A stretch of DNA of 64,000 nt from CAWBVG01 sp963792175. GTDB taxonomy: Bacteria > Acidobacteriota > Vicinamibacteria > Vicinamibacterales > CAVVIG01. Numbering within the stretch: the stretch's first letter is position 1; each line of letters begins with the position of its first letter. The notes under the pieces were generated by a model that did no database searches, was not told where the DNA came from, and saw only the letters and a program-made list of their open reading frames with translations. This document shows, one piece after another, positions 46,595-55,978 of this stretch. The stretch spans positions 206,536-270,535 of the forward strand of contig CAWBVG010000042.1 of assembly GCA_963792175.1 (NCBI GenBank), read 5' to 3'. Both the position numbers and the translations under genes were made by a program.

Positions 46595-46859
46595 CCACAG
46601 AGACACGGAGCAACGGAGACGCGCAGAGGGCGCGGTCACGGGTTCGACGGGCGTCGCGAAGCGACGCTGCGCGAACGGAACGGATCGCGAAAACGAGCAC
46701 TCCACGCGATCTTCGAGTGTTCGTTTTCGCGATCCGATTCCGCTCGCGCGAGTCGGCCTGCGCCGCAGGCCGACCCGTCGAACCCGGCGCATCCGTTTTC
46801 CCTCCGTTCCTCCGTTGCTCTGTGGTTATGCCGTTCGCCCCGTGTCCTCCGTTCCCTCC
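46571..46859. repeat. Long inverted-repeat (giant hairpin) element, copy 3
   Basis: An inverted repeat of about 290 bases between the GH88-like and SDR genes. Each arm has GGAGCGAACGGGATGACCAC-like outer repeats, GGTTCGACGGG, a nested stem-loop (left GCGTCGC-gaa-GCGACGC; right GGCCTGC-gcc-GCAGGCC), CGGATCGCGAAAACGA and a central dyad CACT...AGTG near 46699-46719. The left arm is almost identical to that at 6262. The right arm has swapped the nested stem for one like that in the 7880 copy. Confidence 0.85.
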
Positions 46860-46866
46860 AACACCC

Positions 46867-47637
46867 ATGACACGCGTGGCGCTCGTCACCGGCGGCACCC
46901 GCGGCATCGGGCTCGGCATCGCGCGCGCGCTCGCGGCGGACGGCTGGAGCCTCGCGCTCTGCGGCGTGCGTCCCGCCGCCGAGATCGGCGGCGTCGTCTC
47001 CGAGCTGCAGAAGAGCGGCGGCGGCGTCCACTACATCGCCGCAGATCTCGCCGATCGGAAGGACCGCGCTCGTCTCGTCGACGAGGTGCGCACGCGTTTC
47101 GGCGCCGTCCACGCGCTGGTCAACAATGCCGGCCGCGCGCCGCGCGTGCGGCCGGACCTGCTCGAGGCGAGCGAAGAAAGCTTTGAAGAGATCGTGCGCA
47201 CGAACCTCCAGGGTCCGTATTTCCTGACGCAGGCGATCGCCCGCGATCAGGTCGCGCGCCGCGCCGCCGATCCGGCCTTCCAGGCCGCCATCGTCTTCAT
47301 CACGTCGGTGTCGGCGGAGCTCGCGTCGATCAATCGCGGCGAATACTGCGTGAGCAAGGCAGGCGCCTCGATGGCGGCCCGGCTCTTCGCGCTGCGGCTG
47401 GCCGAGCACCAGATCCCGGTCTACGAGGTGCGCCCGGGGATTATCGCCACCGACATGACGGCGCCGAACAAGGAGGCGTACGACAAGCGCCTGGCCGATG
47501 GCCTGGCGCCCGAACGCCGCTGGGGTCAACCCGAGGACGTCGGCCGGGTCGTCGCCGCCCTGGTGCGCGGCGACCTGCCCTATGCCACGGGCAGCGTGAT
47601 CAACGTGGACGGCGGCCTGTCGATACCGCGTCTCTGA
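46867..47637 (+). CDS. Short-chain dehydrogenase/reductase, 3-ketoacyl reductase-like
   Basis: A 256-residue classical SDR. The NAD(P) site is VTGGTRGIGLGIARAL, with NNAG in HALVNNAGRAP. The catalytic Ser is in FITSVSAELASINRG and Tyr-x3-Lys in EYCVSKAGAS. The end VDGGLSIPRL is typical. ATG 46867 follows the hairpin element by seven bases, so the ribosome binding site and promoter lie inside that element. Substrate unknown; YdfG/BphB-like annotations (3-ketoacyl-ACP reductase) are often given to such proteins. Confidence 0.92.
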   Translation: MTRVALVTGGTRGIGLGIARALAADGWSLALCGVRPAAEIGGVVSELQKSGGGVHYIAADLADRKDRARLVDEVRTRFGAVHALVNNAGRAPRVRPDLLEASEESFEEIVRTNLQGPYFLTQAIARDQVARRAADPAFQAAIVFITSVSAELASINRGEYCVSKAGASMAARLFALRLAEHQIPVYEVRPGIIATDMTAPNKEAYDKRLADGLAPERRWGQPEDVGRVVAALVRGDLPYATGSVINVDGGLSIPRL

Positions 47638-47682
47638 CCTAACCCACAACAGAGATCGCCAGACGGTGTCGCTCGTCTGCAG

Positions 47683-48915
47683 CTAGTCTGGCTGGACGTC
47701 GGCGCTGATGCCGCCGTTGCGCTCGGCGCCGAGAAAGAATCGCATCCGATCCAGTTCCGCCTCCAGCGCGCGCCCGAACGTCCGGTCGCGCGGCGGCCGC
47801 GCCGCCACGTATCCGACGTCGGCCTGCAGTTCGCCGTTCTTCATCGAGAGATTCGCCCAGCCAATCACGTGGTCCCGCCACAGCAGCGGCAGCGCGTAGT
47901 ACCCGAGCTTGCGCTTGACCGCCGGCGTGTACGCCTCGAAGCGGTACTGCCAGCCCCAGAGCCGCTCGAAGCGCAGGCGATCCCACACAATTGGGTCGAA
48001 CGGCGCCAGCAGACGGACCGCCTCCTCACGCTCGTCCAGACGCGGCCGGCGGATCGGACGCTCGCCGGCCGGCCAGTACCAGTCCATGCCATCGACCTGG
48101 GCGTGCGCGAGGCGATGCCGCGCGCGCTGCAGCGCCTTCCCCAGCTCGCCGTGCCACTGCGGCGCCGCGTAGCGCAGCCGCCGCACGAGCAACGAGAGGG
48201 TCAGCGCCGGCAGCGGCGCGTAGATGCGGACGGCCACGTCGACGAGCGCGTCGATCCCGCCTTCGCTCGATGGAATCTCGCCGAGCTTCGGCGCGGCAGG
48301 CTCGGCCTCACGTTGACGGCGTCCGTCGAGCTTCGGCGCGGCAGGCACGGCGTCACGCTGACGACGTCGGTCGGGTTTTGGGGCGGTCAGCACGTCGCCG
48401 CGCTCGTGCAGGCCGTAGATGCGGATGCCGGCCTCGCGGCGCACGACGCGCAGCAGCCCGCCATAGTGCATCAGCTCCATCAGATGGGTGGTGGCGCTCG
48501 AAGAGCCGCCCCAATAGTTCGTCACCCGGCCGTGGGAGAAATGCCGATCCACCTCGCGCGGGTGCACCGAGCCCCGCTCGCGCACGAACTCCAGGAGCAG
48601 ATGCGCGCGCTGCCGGCGCCCGGGCGGCCAGCGCGACGCCAGCCCGCGCGGGTGCATCAGCGCTTCGACGGCGCTCGACACGAAGCCGTAGTTGACGAAC
48701 ACATCCTCGTGGATGCCCAGCGTCGTGAAGCGGCGTTCGAGGTCGCCGGCGCGGTAATCCTTGACGCGATGGCGCAGCGTCAGGTCCTGGGCGCGCGCGG
48801 GCGCGCGGATCGGGTCGGCCTGGACGAAGCCGAACGTGTCGATGGCGCGCTTCAGCGTGCTGGGTCCGAACAGGCTGCGGCCGACGGCGAAACTGCGCAG
48901 GTCGTCGAGGGTGAT
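47683..48915 (-). CDS. YcaQ-like crosslink-repair DNA glycosylase with internal repeat
   Basis: An HTH_42-superfamily winged-helix protein of about 410 residues. The frame is conserved upstream of the nearest GTG (48702): LRSFAVGRSLFGPSTLKRAI, FGFVQADPIRAPARAQ and KDYRAGDLERRFTTLGIHED. QAD is the Q-x-D catalytic motif of the AlkX/YcaQ group, which unhooks interstrand crosslinks. No ATG, GTG or TTG occurs near the expected N terminus; the frame begins at about ATC 48915 after a TAA, so the start is lost by an error or is non-standard. A short repeat (APKLDGRRQRE, three units, about 48260-48400) interrupts the protein. Confidence 0.85.
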   Translation of the reverse strand: MTLDDLRSFAVGRSLFGPSTLKRAIDTFGFVQADPIRAPARAQDLTLRHRVKDYRAGDLERRFTTLGIHEDVFVNYGFVSSAVEALMHPRGLASRWPPGRRQRAHLLLEFVRERGSVHPREVDRHFSHGRVTNYWGGSSSATTHLMELMHYGGLLRVVRREAGIRIYGLHERGDVLTAPKPDRRRQRDAVPAAPKLDGRRQREAEPAAPKLGEIPSSEGGIDALVDVAVRIYAPLPALTLSLLVRRLRYAAPQWHGELGKALQRARHRLAHAQVDGMDWYWPAGERPIRRPRLDEREEAVRLLAPFDPIVWDRLRFERLWGWQYRFEAYTPAVKRKLGYYALPLLWRDHVIGWANLSMKNGELQADVGYVAARPPRDRTFGRALEAELDRMRFFLGAERNGGISADVQPD

Positions 48916-48975
48916 ACGCCTATTTTATGCCGGCGCGCTCGCGAAGATAGAGGAACAGTGTCCTATACTCGCGCC

Positions 48976-49443
48976 GTGAGACCGATGCTGATTGTCGGAC
49001 TGTTGCTGGCGGTCGGAAACCCGGCGATGGCGCAGCCGGCGGACAAGATCCGCCTGTTCGTCGAAGCCCGCAGCGAGGGTCAGGGTTCCCGCGACGAGTC
49101 GGCCGCACGCCTGCTTGCGGCGGTCCGCGGCGGACTCGAAGCCGTGCGCGATGTCGAAATGGTGCCCCGCGATCTTGCGCAGCGCATTATCTGGCTGATC
49201 GCTGGCCGCACCCCGGGCCCATACGCCGCTTCCGTGATGGTCACGGAGCGCTACGATCGCGAGACGCTGATGGTGCTCGGCATCGAAGACGACGACATGG
49301 CGGGCCGCATGATGGCGCTGCAGATCGTCAACGATCATCAGATCTTCACCGGCCTGGATCTCCAGGCGCTGGCCAAACGGATCGTGACGTCGATCGACGA
49401 AGGCGTGCTCGCGAAGCTGAGAACGACGATGCAGAAGCGTTGA
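48976..49443 (+). CDS. Secreted hypothetical protein
   Basis: A 155-residue protein with a signal peptide (MLIVGLLLAVGNPAMAQ) from GTG 48976 or ATG 48985. The mature part, DKIRLFVEARSEGQGSRDES and AVRDVEMVPRDLAQRIIWLI, has alternating strands and helices with no named family. A TATACT hexamer at 48964-48969 may be a -10 element. The stop overlaps or abuts the next gene, with which it probably forms an operon. Confidence 0.75.
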   Translation: MRPMLIVGLLLAVGNPAMAQPADKIRLFVEARSEGQGSRDESAARLLAAVRGGLEAVRDVEMVPRDLAQRIIWLIAGRTPGPYAASVMVTERYDRETLMVLGIEDDDMAGRMMALQIVNDHQIFTGLDLQALAKRIVTSIDEGVLAKLRTTMQKR

Positions 49444-49454
49444 GGAGTGGCGGG

Positions 49455-50111
49455 TTGAAGAAACAGGGTCTTTTCATCGCCCTCGCGGTGCTGAGTGCCG
49501 TGCCGGTGCGGGGCCAGGGCGGCGCCATCGCGGCGCCGTCGAGTCAGCCGGCCGCAGGGGTCATTGGCTCGTCCTCGCCGGCGCCGTCGCGCGGACGATC
49601 ATCCCGGCCGTCACCGTCCACGTCGCGCCTTCCCTTCGCGGGCATGTTCCCGATGCGGGAAGCGACCCCGCGCGCATCGCACGGCGCGCGGCAGCTCTGG
49701 TTCGGACTCGTCAGCTTCGATCGCACGTGGGTGTGGACCCCGACTGTCGTCGGCGGCGCGTTCGACGACCCGAGGGCTTCCACACTGGAGCAGGGATTGT
49801 CTGGCGGTCTGCAGCTGGATATCGAACCGCGCCGGGCGCTCGTGTATGTGGACGGCTGGTACGCGGGCGTCGTGGACCAGTTCAGCGGCTATTACCACCA
49901 CCTCGATGTCGCCGCCGGTCCGCACACGATCGAAATTCTCGCGACCGACTACGAGCCGCTTGCCTTCGACGTCGCGATCTCGCCCGGACGCACGACCACG
50001 TATCGCGCGTCACTGCAGCGGCAGGTTCTAGGCTCTGAGGCGGCGCAGCCTTCTCGCCGTAATGGTCAGCGCGGACGCCAGGAGGATAACGTCGCCGGTT
50101 CCGGATTTTGA
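49455..50111 (+). CDS. Secreted PEGA-like protein
   Basis: About 219 residues from TTG 49455 (LKKQGLFIALAVLSAVPVRG signal peptide); TTG 49440 is possible. A Ser/Pro-rich linker is followed by a beta-sandwich: LSGGLQLDIEPRRALVYVDG, WYAGVVDQFSGYYHHLDVAA, GPHTIEILATDYEPLAFDVA. The V-Y-V-D-G and G-x-H-x-I elements resemble PEGA domains, which bind surface polymers. The residues after about 50030 (GSEAAQPSRRNGQ...) overlap the convergent minus-strand gene and may be artefactual. Confidence 0.7.
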   Translation: MKKQGLFIALAVLSAVPVRGQGGAIAAPSSQPAAGVIGSSSPAPSRGRSSRPSPSTSRLPFAGMFPMREATPRASHGARQLWFGLVSFDRTWVWTPTVVGGAFDDPRASTLEQGLSGGLQLDIEPRRALVYVDGWYAGVVDQFSGYYHHLDVAAGPHTIEILATDYEPLAFDVAISPGRTTTYRASLQRQVLGSEAAQPSRRNGQRGRQEDNVAGSGF

Positions 50112-50762
50112 GCCGGCTGCCTCAGCCGCAGGCGCCAAACCCTTCGCGGCAGCGTCTGCTCGAGGGGCGTTGTCCGGCTCCCGGCGGCGAATCAGATCGC
50201 CGAGCCCGGAAGATGAGGTTCGGCCAGCACGCCACCAAGAATGTTATTCGTCGTGTCGGTGACATCATTCAAGACGGTGTGCGTCGGCGCCTGCGACGGC
50301 TGAACCGTGGGAAGCTGGCCGGATCCGCGGTCTCCACCTGACAATGAAGAGTCGGCAGGAACTCCGCTACCGAGCGAGTCTGCGACCTCGCTCGACACCG
50401 CCAGAGTACTCGCCATCTCCCAGGTCAAGGAATGCGGTCGGCCCCGAGCACTTCTGCGGCCGCGGTGGCGCGATTGATCGTCGGGATGAGACTCAGTGCG
50501 CCTCCAGGGAAACCGAAGGCCGGCCACATGCCGGTCGTTCGGCGACCACGAACGCTCAATCCCAGACGATCGGCTGTCAGAGGCCGACACGGCGTTCGAG
50601 CCAGCCCTGCCGTCGACGCTCATATTGCCATCGTCGCTCTGACCGCCTGATCCTCCCGATCCCAAAAGCGTGATCAGAGAAGGGAGACGCGTCCGCGTTC
50701 GACGCTGGCAAACCAAGTCCAACGAGGGCGCAGAACAGGATGGCGAAGGGTCGAGGGCTCAT
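50028..50762 (-). CDS. Secreted protein with C-terminal hydrophobic/Arg sorting-like tail, several frameshifts
   Basis: No single long frame, but three frames join into a plausible exported protein of about 240 residues. The N terminus MSPRPFAILFCALVGLGLPA then SNADAS is a clear signal peptide (ATG 50762). A Gly/Ser/Asp-rich middle follows (SGGSGGQSDDGNMS, PADSSLSGGDRGSGQL). After a shift near 50205 comes LIRRREPDNAPRADAAAKG, and the end is GTGDVILLASALTITARRLR then RLRA with TAG at 50028-50030. A hydrophobic helix followed by Arg at the extreme C terminus is the layout of sortase- or exosortase-type anchors, though no PEP motif is seen. Shifts near 50665 and perhaps 50430-50530. Confidence 0.5.
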
Positions 50763-50870
50763 GTGCACGCGGCATGCGCGGTGCAAGTCGAGTGCCCGCG
50801 CGAGTGACCTTTGCCGATTTACTGATAACGCCGCCGTGAATATCGCAGCTGAGGTCGGCGCGAGTGGACA

Positions 50871-50894
50871 TCGGTTCCACACATGTGGAACCGA
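50871..50894. promoter_or_regulatory. 24-base palindrome between divergent genes
   Basis: Arms TCGGTTCCACA and TGTGGAACCGA are perfect inverses around CA. The site lies in the 140-base gap between the minus-strand secreted protein and the TPR gene, nine bases before the likely GTG start of the latter. Its symmetry and position fit an operator or translational control hairpin rather than a terminator (no T-run). Confidence 0.65.
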
Positions 50895-50902
50895 CGGTTC
50901 TC

Positions 50903-53158
50903 GTGCGGGTGTTCGTCCTGTCCACCTGTGCGCTCGCGGCAGCCTTCTGCGCGCGCAACGACGACGCGCTGCGCGCCGAGCATCTGCGCAAAGGCGACCA
51001 CTACCTCGCCCAGCACAAACCGCTCGAAGCGATCATCGAGTACCGGATCGCCGTGCAGCTCGGACCGTCGTCAGGCGAAACCAGAAAGAAGCTGGGTCGC
51101 GCGTATCTGCTGGTCAAGGACACGACCCACGCCCTCCCCGAGTTCGTGCGAGCCGCGGACCTTCTGCCCCGTGATCTGGAGGTGCAGCTGACCGCGGGCA
51201 AGCTCCTTCAACGGGCAGGACAGTTCGACGATGCGAAGGCGCGCGCCAAGCGGGTGCTGGAACTGGATCCGCGCAACGTAGACGCGGCGCTCCTTCTTGG
51301 ATCTGCGCTCGTGGGACTCCAGGACCTCGATGGCGCAGTCGCGCAGATCCAGGACGCGATTACGATCGATCCGGGCCAGTCCCATACGTACTCCGTTCTC
51401 GGCGGCGCCGAGCTTTCCAGCCGCCAGGTCGCGGAAGCCGAAGCGGCGTTTCGCAAAGCCGTTGCGCTCGACCCGGCGTCGGCCCGCGCGCAGGTGGCGC
51501 TCGGGTACTACTTCTGGAGCACGCGCCGCATCCAGGAAGCCGAAGCCACGTTCAAGCAGGCGCTCCAGCTCGATCCCGCGAGCGAGCTCGTCAACCGGAT
51601 TCTGGCGACGCTGATGCTGTTGACGAATCGCGTGCCGGACGCCGAACCGTACCTTCAGACGCTGGCGCGGTTACAGCCGACGACGCACGGGCTTGACGCT
51701 CGCTGACTACTATCTGGCCCAGCGCCGCCAGGCGGACAGCGAGCGCGTGCTGCGGTCGCTCGCCGCCGACGGCACGATAGCCACGCAGGTCAGCCTGCGG
51801 TTTGCGGCGCTCCGGCTGGCCCAGGGCCGTGTCCAGGAGGCGGACGAGACGATCGACGCGGTGCTGCTGCGGGAGCCTCGCAATCCCTCAGTGCTGCTCG
51901 CCAAGGCACAGACGCTGCTCGCCAGGCGCCAGGTGGCCGACGCGATGGCCAAGGCGCGCGCGGCTACCGAAGCGGACCCGCACGACGTGCGCGCCCACTA
52001 CATGCTCGGCACGCTCTACATGCAGGCGAACGAGCCGAAGCCGGCCATCAGCGCCTTCCGTGAAGTGCTGCAGATCAATCCGCGAGCGGTCTCCGCCCAG
52101 GTCGAACTGGCCAAACTGTATCTGGCGATCGACGACACGAAGAATTCCGCCCGGGCGGCGGTCGAGGCCCTGAAGGCCGATCCGGAAAACCCCGAGCTCC
52201 GGATTCTGCTGGCGCGCGGCCTTCTCGGTTCGGGCGAGGTGGAGCGGGCGGCGTCGGAGATTCGCTCGCTGCTGAAACAGTATCCACGGTCGTCTCCTGT
52301 TCAAACACTCGCGGGCACGATGTACGCGAATGAACACGATCTGCCGGCGGCGAAACACGCCTTCGAGCAGGCGCTCGAACTCGACCGCGACAATCTCGAT
52401 GCCCTCACCGGGCTGGTCACGCTGTATGCGCGCACCGACCGCGCTCGCCGAGGCGCACCGGCTGATCGACAGCCGGCTGGCGGCCAGCCCCAACGCGACC
52501 GGCTTGCTGGAACTCGCCGCCCGCACCTACGCGACGTCCGGCGACTTCCCCAAGGCGGAGAAGATCCTGAAACAACTCATCGCGCAGGACGCCACCAATC
52601 TTTCAGCGTATGGCATGCTCGGGCAGATCTACATCTCCGAGCATCGCCTCGACGCCGCCCTGGCTCGAATACGAGAAGGCGGCCGCGAACGATCCCGCCT
52701 CGGTCGCCGCCCATACCATCGTCGCCATGATCCTCGAGGCGCAGAACAAGATCGACGAAGCCAGAAAGCGGTATCAAAAGGTCCTCGACATCGATCCCAA
52801 TGCGGTGGTGGCCGCGAACAACCTGGCCTGGTCGTTCGCTCAGCAGGATCAGAACCTCGATGTCGCGCTCCAACTCGCGCAACGCGCGAAGCAGCATCTC
52901 GCGTCGGAGGCGCGGATCGACGACACGCTCGGGTGGATCTACTACAAGAAGAAGCTGCTCCCGCAGGCGATCGCCTCGCTCGAAGAAAGCGTGGCGCGCG
53001 ACCCGAAGAACCCGCTCCATCACTATCACCTGGGGATGGCGTATCTCCAGTCGGGCGACTGGCCGCGAGCGCGTCAAGCGCTCGAGCGCGCGCTCAAGCA
53101 GCCTGGTTTCGCGGGCGCGGCGGACGCCAGGAAAGCGCTGACGACGATCGGCGGCTGA
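50903..53158 (+). CDS. Large exported TPR protein (PrsT-like), three frameshifts
   Basis: About 750 residues. GTG 50903 gives RVFVLSTCALAAAFCARND, a lipoprotein-like signal (LAAAFC). The remainder is some 18-20 TPR units (RKGDHYLAQHKPLEAIIEYR, AKRVLELDPRNVDAALLLGS, AHYMLGTLYMQANEPKPAIS, DDTLGWIYYKKKLLPQAIAS). Frame breaks near 51692, 52442 and 52662 join four segments without loss. The size, lipid signal and TPR array resemble TPR proteins of exosortase/PEP-CTERM regions, but no exosortase is present. Likely a periplasmic scaffold; divergent from the anchored secreted protein. Confidence 0.85.
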
Positions 53159-53560
53159 CGCTCGCGCACGACACGCCTGAGTTGCCCGCGCGGCGCGCGT
53201 CTGTCTCATCGCGCCATTACCTGTTCTCAGTAAGGATTACATCGTTCACGGTTTCGTTCCTCAGCCGTAATCGACACGCGCGGCGCAAACCTCCAAAAAT
53301 CCTCGCAATCTTTCGTGCACGCACTTTTTTCGATCGGATTCGAAACAGGCACGACGCTTGCGGAGCGAGCGGACGTTTCCCCAGCACTGCGCTCCGACGA
53401 CAAGACTGAAGCGGACGATCGCGACGATTGACGCGATGCGCCTCGCGGATCCGTTTGTCCCGTCGCGACGATTGAATCCTGCCAGCACGTCACGACGCCG
53501 GAGGTGTGTTCGCGAACCCGCTCGATGACCGTCGACCCATGACAGAGCTGAGGAGAATCC
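53159..53560. other. Intergenic stretch with no supported gene
   Basis: Four hundred bases between the TPR gene and the di-haem oxidoreductase. Short frames here have no family features. The sequence is less GC-rich than its surroundings (for example ccaaaaatcctcgcaatctt near 53290) and probably holds the promoter of the downstream gene. I could not identify a -35/-10 pair, operator or RNA gene. GAGGAGAATCC at about 53550 is the ribosome binding site of the next gene. Confidence 0.5.
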
Positions 53561-54986
53561 ATGGAGAAGAACACTCGAGGACTGAGAGACGTCGTGAGAC
53601 GTACGGCGCTCATGGGATCGCTGTCCTTCCTGCTGCCGCTCGCAACGATCGGGTTCGTCTACTTTGGAGCGGAGACGGTCTCTTCACAGACCGGTCGCGT
53701 CTTGCGCGCGCAGGATCCGGGCGTGCGCGGCGGGACCGGCGCCGCCGGCGGGCCGCTCGCTGGCATCACCGATCACGAGAACGAATACTTCCTGGCCGGC
53801 AAGGCGGAGTTCGAGGAGGCGGAGGAGGTCTCCGAGGGACTTGGCCCGACCTTGAATCTCGATAGTTGCGGCGGCTGCCATTCGCAACCGGCGATCGGCG
53901 GCACGAGTCCCGCGATCAATCCGCAGGTCGCTTTCGCGACGGCCAGCGGCGGCCGGGACCTCGTCCCGCCGTTCCTGTCCGCGGACGGCCCCGTGCGCGA
54001 GGCGCGATTCATCAGGAATCCCGATGGCACCCCGGATGGCGGTGTTCACGCCTTGTTCACGATCACCGGACGCGACGGTGCGGGCGCGTGCCGGATCTCG
54101 CAGCCGGATTTCGCCAGGGAGGTCGCGAACAGGAATGTGATCTTCAGGATTCCCACGCCGACGTTCGGCCTGGGCCTGGTCGAACAGATTCCGGACTCGG
54201 CCATTCTGGCGAACATGGCCGCCAACGGCGGCGCCAAGAGCCGTTCTGGGCATCCGCGGCCGGGCGAACTTCGCCGTCGACGGCCGAACCATCAGCGGAC
54301 AGACGAACCGCAACGGCAACGACGGCACCATCGCGCGGTTTGGCTGGAAAGCGCAGAACAAGTCGCTGCTGATCTTCTCGGGCGAGGCCTACAACGTCGA
54401 AATGGGCATCAGCAACGAGCTGTTCCAGAACGAACGCGACGAGACGGCGAATTGCCTGATCGCGAGTCACCCCAACAGCGTCACGAATACCGAGGCGGCG
54501 GCGACGATCGACGCGCTGAGCGCCATCGAGAAGTTCGCGTTCTTCATGCGCCTGCTGGCGCCGCCGGCGCCATCGCCGGACACGCCGGGCGGAGCGCCGT
54601 CGATCGCCAACGGCAAGAATGTGTTCAATTCCGTCGGGTGCGCCTTCTGCCACACGCCGAGCTTCACGACCGGCAACTCGGCGGTCGCCGCCTTGCGCAA
54701 TCAGCCGGTGCGGCTGTATTCGGACCTGCTGGTGCACGACATGGGCCTGGGACTCGCCGACGGTGTCAGTCAGGGACAGGCGGGCCCGAGGGAATTCCGG
54801 ACCGCGCCGCTCTGGGGGCTCGGTCAGCGGATCTTCTTCCTGCACGATGGCCGGACGTCGGATCTGGCGGCGGCGATCCGCGCGCATCAGAGCATCGGCT
54901 CGGAGGCCAACGGGGTCGTCCAGAATTTCCTGGGCCTGACCGAAAACCAGAAGCAGGATCTGTACAACTTCCTGCGATCGCTGTAG
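53561..54986 (+). CDS. Di-haem oxidoreductase (DHOR/DUF1111 family), frameshifted
   Basis: About 474 residues after correction. Signal-anchor: MGSLSFLLPLATIGFVYFGA. ITDHENEYFLAGKAEFEEAE starts the family domain. Two c-type haem sites are visible, LDSCGGCHSQPAIGG and VGCAFCHTPSF, each C-x2-C-H. APLWGLGQRIFFLHDGRTSD and IRAHQSIGSEA are C-terminal family blocks. A shift near 54245 leads from NMAANGGAKSR to ANFAVDGRTISGQTNRNGND. A periplasmic redox protein, perhaps a peroxidase or thiosulfate-type oxidase; the partner is unknown. Confidence 0.92.
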
Positions 54987-55090
54987 CTGTGACGGGCTGA
55001 TTCAGCGCCGCGTCGCGAGGGGGAAACCGCGCCGCGGGCGGATGGGTTCGTCCACTGGGAACGGAGGCGTGGCTCTTCTGGCAGGGAGAG

Positions 55091-55471
55091 TCACGCCTTC
55101 GTGACCAGCGCGCCGGTCTTCAGGAACGCTGCCACGAAGAGGAGGCCGAGCAGGCAGTCCGGCACGGCCGTGGATGCCTCGGCTGGCGAGATGCGGCCGT
55201 GACTGTACAGCACGGCGACGGTGATCACGTATCCGGCCTTCTCGACGATGGTCGGGATCATCAACGGCCTGAAGCGCGCCGGGTTCGACCCGATCACGAG
55301 AAACGCGATCTGCCACGCCATCGTCACCGAGAGAAAGCCGTAGAAGAAATGCGGATACAGCGTCGGGGCCGCATAGGGCTGCCCCGTCACGTCGTGCAGG
55401 AAGTAGAGCGGCGTGACGACGACGATGCCCCACACGCCAGCGATCACGAACACGATCTTGGCAAATTTCAT
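55091..55471 (-). CDS. Four-helix membrane protein, unknown function
   Basis: A 126-residue integral membrane protein from ATG 55471: MKFAKIVFVIAGVWGIVVVT, FFYGFLSVTMAWQIAFLVIG, IVEKAGYVITVAVLYSHGRI, VPDCLLGLLFVAAFLKTGAL. Four hydrophobic segments, with HF and EKAGY between them. It starts four bases after the stop of the 3D-domain lipoprotein gene, so the two form an operon. Family not named with certainty; similar small four-helix proteins are annotated as hypothetical in Acidobacteriota. Confidence 0.8.
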   Translation of the reverse strand: MKFAKIVFVIAGVWGIVVVTPLYFLHDVTGQPYAAPTLYPHFFYGFLSVTMAWQIAFLVIGSNPARFRPLMIPTIVEKAGYVITVAVLYSHGRISPAEASTAVPDCLLGLLFVAAFLKTGALVTKA

Positions 55472-55475
55472 CGCA

Positions 55476-55885
55476 TCACCGCGCTGTGGATACCCGACCT
55501 GATCGCCGGCCGAACCGAACGGCTTCGGCGCAATCCGGAAGATAGAGATCCAGTCGACGGCCGCGAACTTTCGGGCCGGTATCCATGACCGAGGTCGTCC
55601 TGTTGTATCGGGCGTCAAGGCCGGCCAACCTGATCACCGTTCCAAGCGGCAAGACATTCGGGTCAGCGGCGACGACACCTTAGGCAACCTCGTCCCTGCC
55701 GCCGGTGATCCGGCGAATGCAGACGCGGTGATCGTGAAGGGCGTGGGTGTAGCCAGCAAAGCCGCGCGCCGCGGCGGCTGTCGTGGCCGAGGGTTTCGCG
55801 CACAACCAACGGCGATCAATAGAGCGCCGATCGCAAGGCTCCCGGCAAAAAACGCGTCGTAACCCCCCGAAAGGATACCAGACAT
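55476..55885 (-). CDS. 3D-domain (Asp-Asp-Asp) lipoprotein, frameshifted
   Basis: Seen only after joining two frames. ATG 55885 (GGAGGA ribosome binding site upstream) gives GSLAIGALLIAVGCARN, a lipoprotein-like signal, then PFTITASAFAGSPAAGTRLP. A one-base shift near 55672 continues GVVAADPNVLPLGTVIRLAG, SVMDTGPKVRGRRLDLYLPD and CAEAVRFGRR, ending at TGA 55476-55478. AADP, MDTG and LDLY are the three conserved Asp elements of the 3D/double-psi beta-barrel domain found in MltA- and Rpf-type cell-wall proteins. Likely acts on or binds peptidoglycan. Operon with the membrane protein downstream. Confidence 0.78.
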
Positions 55886-55978
55886 GCTCGTCAGTCCTCC
55901 ACTCACCGCTACAATCTCCAGCCATGAGCGGAGCGATCGTCGGCGGCGGACGCGACTGGTCTTTCGCGCCAACTCGAC

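Noticed and set aside
50192..50722. Stand-alone 176-codon minus-strand frame as a complete gene
   Set aside because: It lacks the signal peptide and the C-terminal tail, both of which are found in the neighbouring frames. It is better read as the middle of a frameshifted gene.
53227..53613. Minus-strand 128-codon frame in the gap before the di-haem oxidoreductase
   Set aside because: No signal, domain or ribosome binding site, and it overlaps the start of a well-supported gene.
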